A stretch of DNA of 21,959 nucleotides, taken from contig KB445816.1 in the NCBI GenBank assembly GCA_000320605.2, forward strand, positions 250,601-272,559, written 5' to 3'. This stretch comes from Gelatoporia subvermispora B (Eukaryota; Basidiomycota; Agaricomycetes; Polyporales; Gelatoporiaceae). Made by a program: the position numbers and the translations under genes. Positions 12,343-21,195 of the stretch are shown here, in pieces. The notes under the pieces were generated by a model. The model saw nothing but the letters and a program-made list of their open reading frames with translations, searched no databases and was not told the DNA's origin. The number at the start of each line of letters is the position of its first letter. Within the stretch, counting starts at the first letter, position 1.

Positions 12343-12500
12343 AATCTCCATAGTCGCGCACACCGCTACTGGGAGCTATTCAAGACTACAGTATCTAACT
12401 TATCGTGTATGTAGCTAGATGTAGTCGACATGATACCAGAAACCTCTACCTCTGTCACGCCACTCCCTGCAAATATCGTACAAGGTAGAGAACCTGAGAA

Positions 12501-13344
12501 CTAAGCATGGGACCCATTCAAGCCCGGCTCGCACTTGCTCATGGCATCAGCAAGCAACTGGTCCAGCATGCAGATGTTCTGATGGAACTCCTGCATGTTG
12601 AAGCGAGTAGACCGAGCCACCATCCATCCCATCACTCTCTCGAGAATACAACCACAGGCATTGGTGAACTCCTCGGCGGTCAGAGGGCGCTGCTCATCCA
12701 TCGAGTTTGCCAGCACATCGATTGTGTGGCTTGCGAGCACACGCATTGCGTGGGCGTGCGTCGGAATGTTCGTGAGCGGAGGCACTAGGAGTGATATGAA
12801 CAACATCCAATAAGTCATCAAATATAACGAGATTTCTCGGGCTTTCACTTACCGAACGTGTTACTCGGTGCCACAGCTCTGACCAAGCTCTCCAAGGTCA
12901 TCATGCCGGCAATCTCCTCAGCATGGTGCAACTTCTTGCCAATACTACTAGTCTCCTCCGAGTCACCACTGTCAGCAGAGTTGGCTGCGTTCTTCGTGAT
13001 AACGGCGTTGGGTTTGATGGAAGGCGGTGTCATGTTCTGTGTGGTAGTAGTGGTGGAGTCGGACCGAGCTCGCACAGTCGCGCTGGCCGGCTTGATGCGC
13101 TCTCCTTTGACAATTTCTTCAAGAGCCTGAGTGGCTGCCGCAGTTCACACAGTATCGAGTCTCCCTGTCCCTCTGTAATATGTATGATATCAAACGCTCA
13201 TCAGTGCCCTGATCGTGTGGATCCCGACAAATCAAAACTGCATATGACTACATACCCGTATTCTTCCCCAGGCGGCAGAGCCTGAAGCAGATCGATCAAG
13301 GAGTTAGACCACTGGACAGCGACTGCGTTCAACTCGGTGGACAT
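12501..13344 (-). CDS. Unknown small protein encoded in the transposon
   Basis: I do not recognise the family. The start is ATG at 13,344 (MSTELNAVAVQWSNSLIDLL), with the first exon ending at a GTATGT donor near 13,255. The second exon reads PPSIKPNAVITKNA… and ends at 12,853. A clean 68-nt GTAAGT intron (12,852-12,785) follows, then a last exon 12,784-12,501 (VPPLTNIPTHAHAMRVLASH … SKCEPGLNGSHA, stop). The product is about 200 residues, with a Ser/Thr-rich middle and a helical C-terminal half containing three Cys. No signal peptide or membrane segment is seen. The acceptor of intron 1 is uncertain: candidates near 13,083 or 13,127 give different phases. It lies just inside the left end of the element, reading toward that end, in the same direction as the transposase. 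It may be an accessory factor of the element or an unrelated passenger. Confidence 0.6.
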
Positions 13345-13508
13345 GATGAGTGTTCAGATAAGGGTGAGAGACAAGGCAGCGTACACATGCAGCTTGCCGA
13401 TGTCCTCAACTCCGACTATTATCTCCGAAGGTGTCGAATTTGGTGAACAAAGACACCAGGTCAATTCAAAGTCATATCCTTGCTTGCATTGATGTCCAGA
13501 TCGCATTA

Positions 13509-13583
13509 CAGTGAGCAAATATCGAAACCCTACCAAGCCCCGTCATTTACTGATCACTGAGTAAATATCGAAACTCTACAAAG
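13509..13583. repeat. Two imperfect direct repeats at the transposase 3' end
   Basis: 29-mers at 13,509-13,537 and 13,555-13,583 match at 25 of 29 positions with a 46-base period. On the minus strand both read TTTCGATATTT(A/G)CTCA. The second unit encodes the last residues of the transposase (FRYLLSDQ); the first lies beyond the stop and would still encode FRYLL. This looks like a partial tandem duplication of the terminal coding segment. Confidence 0.7.
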
Positions 13584-16500
13584 TCCTGATGTCTTAAGTA
13601 CCAATTAAACAGGAACTTCTTACTCTTTTCTAACACCGTGTCCGATGTCCAGCTCCAGTCCATTTGCGAGCCCCACACAGGAATCAAGTGGCAGCTTCGC
13701 AAGATGTCGGTCAACGGAATGACCGTTGCATGTTGTCGATGCTGACGTGTCGACCGTGTGAGCATGTACATCGCGGTAGCCTCATCGCGTGCATGGAAGG
13801 GGGTAAACCATTCGACATACGCCAGAGGAATCATTTGAGTATATGACGAACTGAGGCCTGCTGCGTGGCATACAAGTTCTGGAATTCGAAATATTGCTCG
13901 AACTTGCCCGACCCGCATGCCTGTCACAGACCCACAGAGCAATATTGATCAGCACACCATGAGTTTCGCAGGTTGAATGGATGACTCACCATCAAGACCG
14001 CTCCTCTGCGGAATCCGACGTGAATCTTCTATATCGCCGCGTCCCAGACTCTGTGTCCTCACGATTACCGTCGCAAAGTACGCTGGCACAGCAGCCTGCA
14101 AACCTCGACTTGGGCGGGCCGGATATGCCTGAATGGTGTCAATCGTTGGTTTGTTGATGAGCGACACTTGAGGTACGTGCGCCAGCTTCAACTTGAATTG
14201 GTTGTATACTGAGTACCTACTGCTCTCAATGACGATGAGCAATCTCTCTGCATCACGGCGTCGGCTCATATTGGATCCAGTACTGCTTGAACTGCCGGCA
14301 ACTCTCTGGCAGTACTCTGCTACACACCGTGTGAAGTCAGTAGCTCCGAATAACTGCACTAAGTCCGTCACACTCGTGCGTGGCATCGGGCACATCTTGG
14401 CAATCTTGAACCCTCTGGCAAACTCTTCGTCATCCTCTGGCTTCTTCTGTGACTGTACTTCCTTCGCAACTGCAGCGCGGCTCTCTGGCAGCTCACTCTC
14501 GGCATCTGATTCCACTTGATCTGCTTCGTCTGCCTGCCGCTGCTCTTCAGGGCGCCTCATTCCTGTCTTTGTTATCACCCATCGAATATATGAGTCTTGA
14601 CGATCTATCGCCTCCTGCCGCTGAAGCCATGAGGCCATTTGGCTCGTGTAATTCGATTTCTTGTTGCTTGAACCGTAGGCAATCTTGGCGAAGTCGATAT
14701 GCAGGCGTTCTGGACTCTCGGTACTGTACCCGTCTGTGGTTCCCAGCTCCTGGATCGAGTGTGCGTAGTGGTGCATTGAATGCACCTTTGGTATGTTGAA
14801 GTCTGTCCGGATTCCTAGCTCAAGGAAGACTTCTTTGTACTCGTGGAAACGACTCCATGCGTTGTCAAGCTCCTGCAGAGAATTGTCTAAATGGATTTCG
14901 AAGTGTGCATAGTGGATGAAATCGAGAATGGCGCACACCGCACGAGTGACGTCCAGATCCGCGCCACCGGACAACACACCAGCAAAAACTTTCTCCATGT
15001 TCTTGTACTCGGTACCCGTCCATTGCGATATTAGGCTGATGCCTTTCTTGAAATGGCGCAGCTGTGGATGCCTCGGCACGGATCGGAAGCGACGGTCGAC
15101 TTTAGCTTTGCCGCCGTCAAGACAGCTCGTCGCCCAAGAGACGAGATGGTCCTTGAATACGCCCTTGTGGAGCTGATGGAGAATATCGGGTGTGAGACTG
15201 CCGAAGATGTCGGCCATGGGTAAGTCCTTCCAGAAGGGGTTGACAGCACGCAGGCCCCACGCTTCGAAATTGGGTGGCTTTGCACCCTGGCATGCTGATT
15301 CTAACACGCTGCAGATTTCTATCGCATCTCGCATTGGCGAGATCACTGGGTCACCACGCCGCTCACGAGGAACGCAACACTTGGGGCAGAAGCTCTCACG
15401 GCAGCATGCCACGAGACACTGCTCCGGGTGATCGGCAATATATGCAGCAAGAATTGGGAACACACGCCGCACGCGTCCGTCTGCACATACCATCTCGACT
15501 CCTTCCCTCCCCGCAGCAATCAGAGGCTCTAGGAGAGAGCCCATGCATCGGTGAAACAGCCGGTATCCCTCCATGGGACGTTCAGCCTTTGAAAAGCACT
15601 CAAGCTTAGACACTGGCAGGTACCCAATGAGGACCGTGGCGTGTTGTGAAGGTTTGCGCCGTGTTGACTTCTCGATATTCCCAATGCTAAGATAGACAGG
15701 CCAGGCTGTCTTGTTGCCGCTGAACTGGGAAAGGGAAGTCTTGTCAGATGCGAGTATAATAGGTGCAATCGTGGCACCCTTCGGAAGGCGCGTCTGTGTT
15801 CGCCACCACCAATCGCCTGTCCACATATTGTCATACAGGCGATGTGTTCCTTCCTTATCACTATACAGGTGCTCGGGTGCGTACTTGATATGGTCTTTGA
15901 ATTCCGGGTTGCCAATCAGCTCACGGACCACTTCCACTGGATCTCGCTTCCAGAGCTCCAGCACCTCGCTTCGTCGGCTACCGGTCTCGTCAAGTTGATC
16001 GCCGATTGCTTTGAACCTTTCACAATGCCACTCGGCACTTCGAGGTAAGCAGTCAACCTTCTTGAAGAAGGCGTACTTATTGAGGAACAACAACCGCATG
16101 CGATCTCGGGTCTGGGTCCAAGCGCTGCCAGTGAGCATGCAATCTTGATGCCAAATTGATGATTACTCATGATGCGTAGCCTTAGAAACTCATCAATAGC
16201 TGTCTGACTGAGTCCGCTTTTCAAAAGCCACTTTGCTAACTCCCATTCTTCCAGATTTTCGAACGGGGCCCATGGTGCGTCCTCTTGCTTGCATTGATGC
16301 TCATGATGCTCATCAAAAGAGGTCCTGCCCTCACAAGTCGCTATCCCTGCAGCTGCCGGAAAGCACTCCACCCATGGCTTCTTGGGAATGACACCGACAT
16401 CGAAGTTGTCATCTAGGATATCCTCGACGTACACCTGAGGGTGCTTTGGCGGCGAAGGCTCGGGACCTGGAGCAGCTTGAGAAACAGCAATGTCGTCGTC

Positions 16501-16716
16501 CAGCCCGAGGTCTACATCAAGGAGGGTGGTGTCCATCGGCCCATCAGAGCCCATAGGAGACAAGTCGGCCTCTTCCTGCATACTGGTAGGACGCCGCCGT
16601 GCATCCAGTTTGACACGTTGGGCCTGCCGACAAGCTGGAGTCTGGGAGATGTGAGAGCGGAGCCCTTTAAGCGTAGGTTTTTCGCGGTGACAGTATTCGC
16701 AGGTAAACATGCTCAT
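13547..16716 (-). CDS. Plavaka-type transposase (CACTA/EnSpm superfamily)
   Basis: This DDE-type transposase is thought to cut and paste the element. It is about 1,010 residues long, in line with the family. Exon 1 starts at 16,716 with a C2H2-like zinc finger ([20 protein letters not shown]…C), then an acidic linker and [20 protein letters not shown]. The main exon (about 16,111-13,990) carries [61 protein letters not shown] and [15 protein letters not shown]. After a 69-nt GTGAGT intron (13,989-13,921) the last exon (13,920-13,547) has [23 protein letters not shown] and the conserved ending [16 protein letters not shown]. The main frame has no stop over about 700 codons, suggesting a young copy. 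The exon 1/2 junction near 16,166-16,112 is unresolved: the only nearby GT donor compatible with the conserved FLRLRI does not give the right phase with either AG. This means either a non-consensus splice or a one-base error. Confidence 0.92.
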
Positions 16717-16861
16717 CTCTACTACTCAACAGGAACGAGCAGCCTTGCGCCTGACTCAGTCCAGATGCAAATGACATAGGCAAGTCTCAGCGTTCACCGG
16801 TGGCGGCTCGATCATCCTGCAGATTTTGCGCGTCAGCCGCTGTCAGCCTGCGAGCCTCTCA
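16717..16861. promoter_or_regulatory. Divergent intergenic region, likely shared promoter
   Basis: About 145 bases separate the start codons of the transposase (16,716, minus) and the DUF6532 gene (16,862, plus). Head-to-head genes this close probably share regulatory sequence. No specific TATA or operator motif can be assigned with confidence. Confidence 0.5.
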
Positions 16862-18992
16862 ATGGCACCACACCGCCGGTCGTCAGGTCTGGCACTATCA
16901 GACGATGAAGAGGAGCTTGAAGTTTTATTGCTGCCATCAAAACGACCGCGGAAAGCAACTGAGAAGAGAAAGGAATCAGGTACGAAATTCAACCAAACTC
17001 AGACATCACGGCAGCTCATAGGCGGCCTCCCGCATACATTCCAGAGGAGGAGAGTCACGAAAAACTGCAACGTCAGCTGGATCGACTTACGAAGAAACAT
17101 GCAAACCTCAAGCGGACGCTGCAAACTCAGAAAGCCAGTGTTGCGATAACTCAAGAGCAGGAAGAGCACGACCTGGATGACGACGATGAGTTGTTCGAAA
17201 GTGAAGAAGATGATAATGAGCCTTCGGTAATGAAGACCGGCTCTTTTGACTCCCAGGTATGTGTCACTCCTTTCCAAAGTAGTGTGCATTCATAGCTTGG
17301 GTTTGCAGTTCTCGTCATCCGGGATCATCGCCACCTTGGCACCAAAGCCGAAGACACAGCATCGACTTTTGCACCGCAGTGGTGACACTCCGCAGCAGGA
17401 GGAGACCTGAGGTTCAGACGTCACTAGTGATCATGATACTCGGCGGTCGCCAAGTCCGCTGAGTTGCAGGAGCCATCACGGTGACTACACCTATCCACCA
17501 TCGTCAGTCTCACGGGAAGCTCACCACACTGACATGTTGCTGATTGAGTCTTTTTATAGTGATGAGCGCCATGAACCGCAAGAACAGCAAGATTACACCC
17601 CCTCGATGGCGCCCACTACTATCTCTCGTAGTAGTTCTCAAGGCTCGACAGTACCCAGTGCACTATCTCGCAGCAGCTCTCAAGTCTCAGCCGCTCCCGC
17701 TCTGTCTCGCAGCGGCAGTGCTTTGGTAGGCCAAGGCTCGGCGGCATTGACTCTGTCACGCAACAATACACAACAGAGTTAACCAGACTATCACTATGCC
17801 ACCAAGGGGCATGGCAAGCGGCGCAGCGCCACATCAGACCCCCACTCGGCAGGGGAACCTCGGGGCCGTGCAACAACAACTGCAACCAAGCACAAAGTGC
17901 CCCAGTATCGCAATGGACAACTACCATCCGGGGATCCAAAAGCGTCGGACTACGAGCCAACAGTTAGTCGGCTGATCCTCAGTACAATCCGTATCTGGGA
18001 GGTGTGTCTCTTCACAATCAACGCGTTTCCCGATCAGGACCAGCAGCTCGAATGGGCACGAGAATGCTGGGAGTCAGCGTGCCGGACGGCAGGGAAAGAT
18101 TACGAGCTGGTGGACCGTATTCTGGGATTGGTGAGTGTGTTCCCTGGTGTCCGAGGCCAGCCTACTGAATGCTGTTCTGATGTGCGTGTGTAATCACGTG
18201 GAACAGGTCCGTGAGCGAGGCGCAAATGCCCGGGGAGGATTGCGTGATCTGGCCCACGCGCTCATGAAGGACTTCGGGTTCAACAAACAACTGTCCGCGG
18301 AGACGAAGATCCAGAACAGCTCACGTCATCATCAGCTGCTGGGTGGGTCAGATGACCCTGGCGAAGCCATTTTCTATTTCAAGGTACGAGGCAGCACCTT
18401 GCGATTGGACGTTGGAGAGCTAATGTACTACTCTACAGGATATTGAACAGAAGAAAGGGTACTGGCAAAACGACGCTGTCATGAATCTGCTCCAACAAGG
18501 GTTCTTCTCGAAGAAGGCAGCGAGCAGTGGGATGGTACATCAGCTGACCTTTTGGCCACTCCCTCTACCACTACTGGCTATTGTGATCGCAACGGTGAGT
18601 GACATGTATTCTCATCAATAGTGTTGCGCCTGCTCACGCACGCGCAGTTACATGTCTGCATCAAGGAATGGGCAGAAGGGTATCATCAGTCGATCATGTT
18701 CACGGAGGGCAATGTCAAGCCTCTGTACGAGCACTACCTAGCAGCGTTAGAAGATTACAACACGATCAATTCAGCCGTCGTGACAAAGCTGCGTACAAAG
18801 ATGTACGACACTTTGCGGTATGTTGGCTCTCGTGCTGGCCGGTACTGTGAGGTGCGACTGAGGTGCTAAATTTGCAGTCATCGTGCCGGGATGGCTGCTG
18901 TGGTATCGACGAAGGGGCTCTCACAGGAATTCCGTCGGCGTGCACAAGAGGAGCTGGCAGGGCGTACAGGGGATACTGATTCAGACTCGTAG
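16862..18992 (+). CDS. DUF6532 protein with coiled-coil/acidic N-terminus, carried by the transposon
   Basis: Exons are 16862-16979, 17015-17256, 17309-18130, 18207-18383, 18439-18594, 18648-18817 and 18878-18992; all phases agree. The N-terminal part is charged: LALSDDEEELEVLLL and a basic KRPRKATEKRK, then a likely coiled coil (LQRQLDRLTKKHANLKRTLQ) and an acidic run DLDDDDELFESEEDD. A Ser-rich repeat segment follows (LSRSSSQ/LSRSGS units). The C-terminal half is DUF6532, a basidiomycete domain of unknown function, shown by FTINAFPDQDQQLEWARECW, RGANARGGLRDLAHALMKDF, LTFWPLPLPLLAIVIAT and IKEWAEGYHQSIMFTEGNVK. Two in-frame stops interrupt the N-terminal part. TGA at 17,408-17,410 could be removed by a 36-nt in-frame GTGACA…CAG intron. 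TAA at 17,780-17,782 has no clean splice around it, and no in-frame ATG follows until within the domain. This copy may therefore be inactive. A DNA-binding partner of the transposase, like the second protein of plant En/Spm elements, is a reasonable guess. Confidence 0.78.
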
Positions 18993-19300
18993 AGTAGCCC
19001 GCACAAGGCGCTTGATTGCATGTAACTGTATTTCTGTAGTGCTGAATGAAGCCGCGTTGGCGTATTCATGGCTCAAATGACAGTGCGAGTGAAAATATAT
19101 TGTTTTGATAGAGAATTACGGTAACTATAGCGCAGGCATGTAGCTTAGAGGCAAGGCTACCTGTGCCTAACGGGCGCTACAGAGGTGCGGCACGCGGCTA
19201 CTCAATCCTATGGGGCTGCGGCGGGCGCCTACGTACACTACATAAACCGGGACTTTGCTATGGGGCTACGAGATCACTGTAGGTTACTGGACCCAATGTA
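18993..19300. other. Right subterminal region of the element
   Basis: There is no gene here. The stretch is rich in short GCTAC/GTAGC-type words (GGCTACCTG, GCGCTACAG, CGGCTACTC, GGGCTACGAG and GCGCCTACG between 19,155 and 19,272). One of them belongs to the 12-mer inverted against the left end. Such clustered short repeats resemble CACTA-type subterminal repeat zones. Confidence 0.5.
19170..19181 (-). repeat. Right subterminal inverted repeat ACGGGCGCTACA
   Basis: This is the exact reverse complement of 12,331-12,342. It lies about 145 bases inside the right end, against about 47 inside the left end, so the right subterminal zone is longer. Confidence 0.75.
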
Positions 19301-19326
19301 GACAAGGCTTTTTTTCCTGATGGTGG
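19301..19326 (-). repeat. Right terminal inverted repeat
   Basis: Read inward on the minus strand it begins CCACCATCAGGAAAAAAAGC and pairs with 12,284-12,309 (20 of 26 positions). It directly abuts sulfite reductase coding sequence at 19,327. Confidence 0.75.
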
Positions 19327-19566
19327 ATATGACCGAGGGTGAACTCTGGGCTGGTGGCGAGCTGGCCCAGCGAAGGCACGAGGTCGGAGAGTTCGAAATT
19401 TCGAGCTGCTCACCGAAGAGATGTGACAGGATCTTCGTGTACGACGATTCGTGCTTCGGAACATGAGGGGTCGCCACAGTGCCGGCGGCAATAGAAGCAG
19501 AGGAGCCAAGTTCCAAGCGCACAGATGGGTTCTGAGTGGAAGCGCGCTGGAGGAGCTTCAACACGT
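19327..19566 (-). pseudogene. MET5: Sulfite reductase beta subunit (MET5-type), upstream part, cut off by the transposon
   Basis: This is an exon of the same gene as at 8,995-12,283, reading toward the element. It starts after a TGTAG acceptor at 19,567: DVLKLLQRASTQNPSVRLEL, then HESSYTKILSHLFGEQLEIS, a frame break near 19,383-19,392, then LVPSLGQLATSPEFTLGHI up to the element edge. The YTKIL..LFG…SPEF..G pattern is the segment that, in MET5 proteins, precedes the acidic linker and the W(L/I)IGSDAWSYDLG region found at the left of the element. The frame break corresponds to one missing or two extra bases. The remaining N-terminal part (about 280 residues in the yeast protein) was not found further right. 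Confidence 0.8.
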
Positions 19567-20227
19567 CTACACCCTCCAGTACTCATTGTACGCGCGAACT
19601 CAACAATGTGGTGCGCTGGTCACGTGCGTTTCTCACACTTACTTTTTGTCTTATACTGTGTTATGGGCGTGCGCGCGTGTGGGTTCCCACGGTCTAAAAG
19701 ACGGCCTGCCAATCGCGCAGCGTAGACCAACAAGCCGCGGGAATACCGACCTATGCTGGCGGCCGTACTGCCGCTCGAACCCATTGAGGATGTGCACAAC
19801 CTCGACCATGGCGCTGATACTGACCAAGTCCTACGATAAGCTTTCGGTGATGATCCCCGCGAACAGTTACCTGTTATGCCACTACTTGGAGCCCTGCTGC
19901 ACCATCGTCCTGAAGGGGACAATTGATACTGATCAGCTCATCATCGTGTACGGAGATATACAATTAGAGAATACGTAGTAACAAATGGTGGAATTGATAA
20001 ACAAAAATGTGGGGTCGAAGTAGGGAGCGACTGAAGATTGAGGGAGTGGGGTGCTTGACAGAATGAGATGACAGTCGGTGGACGCCGAGAATAGAAGTGA
20101 TAGCCATGAAGAGGGCACCTTCCTCCTGCCTGGACGTAGCAGTGCCATCACACCGAGATGGTATTGAAGGCATCTCTACACATGGTGACCATTAGCAGAC
20201 GAAGACTGAGTAACGAGATATTGAAGC
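19567..20227. other. Stretch with no supportable gene
   Basis: The N-terminal exons of the MET5 homologue should lie here on the minus strand. I can read only a weak possibility (a short RTMVQQGSK-like string near 19,890-19,915, followed at once by stops), which is not enough to call. The plus-strand 175-codon frame at 19,451-19,978 has no recognisable content and overlaps MET5 sequence antisense. Confidence 0.4.
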
Positions 20228-21195
20228 TCACGACTTTATGATTTCTTTGGCGGCTCCGTCGACAATATCGGCTTCGGTAGGGAATATGCTATTCTCTGCG
20301 ATGTGCGCAATCGTATCCACCAAGCAGTCGTGCAAGCCTGCGTAACGGCGATCCTGAGTGACCCGTTTAAGAAGCGGGGAGACTTGAGAGAAGGCGAGTG
20401 GCTTCTCAGGGTGCAGGAGCCGGCGGGCAACAATGTCCCACCAAATGTTCCCCCATGACGACATGCACTCCTGGTGCGACTGGCAGGCAGCAGATCTTAC
20501 GGTAATTGGGGCATTCTGAGCCATTACCCACCTCTCATGCTCGAGTTTAGCCTTGGCGTGCATGAGAATAGTAAGAACCCGATAATCGATGGACGCCACA
20601 TCAGTGTCGGTGACTTCTCTGACGTCCCACCTGAGAATTCGCGCAACAGCGTCCGGTAACCACTCCGGTATGTTGAACTTGCAGGCAAGTTGAAGCTGGA
20701 CTGCCGGTGCTAGAGAAATGCCGGCCAGATTATGGACTGCCCACTTCTGCGCCCCTGCTATCTGCCATCGCTGGCTGATCTCTAGGATGTTGACAAGTGT
20801 GGTTATGGAGCGCGGAGTTACACAGGTATATCTGATCGATGAGACGATTAGTAGTCTCGTGAAAGGAGGGCGTCATGCACTTGCCTTTGATATAGATATT
20901 TCATGAGATCATCGAACTGAAACCTCGTCGTGTCACGCACGAGCACGGCAGTATCATCTGTCATGCCGTTCTTCTCAGTTGGTAAATGAGTGTTCAACAG
21001 CTCATCGAATGCCTTGGAGTGCATGGTGAGTAACATTCTGTGGATCTTGTACAACATGTTTTCCACCTGGTTGAGACATTGGCGTTCAGCTGCCAGCAAC
21101 ACAGTGGAGATAACATTTGATCTTACTAGAAGAATGATGGAACCGTCCTCGAAGTAATAAAACTGATGGCGGCATGGTCGATCAAGCCCCCGCAT
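20228..21195 (-). CDS. BTB/POZ domain protein
   Basis: This is a protein of the large basidiomycete BTB/POZ family, whose domain mediates dimerisation or recruitment to other complexes; the specific partner is unknown. Exons (minus) are 21195-21127, 21066-20885 and 20831-20228, 285 codons with stop. The domain opens FYYFEDGSIILL, then VENMLYKIHRMLLTMHSKAF, GMTDDTAVLVRDTTRFQFDD and LMKYLYQR. After the second intron come TTLVNILEISQRWQIAGAQK and QLQLACKFNIPEWLPDAVAR, the usual helical follow-on in these fungal proteins. Intron 1 (21,126-21,067) is GT-AG. Intron 2 (20,884-20,832) has donor AG|GCAAGT, so it is GC-AG, with CTAAT upstream of the acceptor as a possible branch site. The frame is clean through all three exons. 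The ATG at 21,195 is plausible, but a short upstream exon cannot be excluded. Confidence 0.85.

Larger units (their letters stand above)
12284..19326. mobile_element. Plavaka-type (CACTA/EnSpm-like) DNA transposon inserted in the MET5 homologue
   Basis: This element of about 7.04 kb is bounded by inverted repeats that share CCATCAGGAAA (26-nt ends, 20/26 matching) and by a second inverted 12-mer further in. It carries a Plavaka transposase (-), a divergent DUF6532 gene (+) and an unknown small gene (-). The outer edges coincide with the points where sulfite reductase coding stops on the right (…TLGHI, at 19,327) and resumes on the left (…EFEERAELV, at 12,283). Closing the two edges gives CAT ATA GAG, with the frame intact. 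No clear target-site duplication is visible. The boundaries are inferred from the repeat and the host gene, so a shift of a few bases is possible. Confidence 0.82.

Noticed and set aside
19890..19920. RTMVQQGSK-like string as the sulfite reductase N-terminus
   Set aside because: It is too short, followed immediately by two stops, and the surrounding frames show no further family similarity.
19451..19978. 175-codon plus-strand open frame
   Set aside because: It has no domain, overlaps the sulfite reductase exon antisense and has no supporting context.
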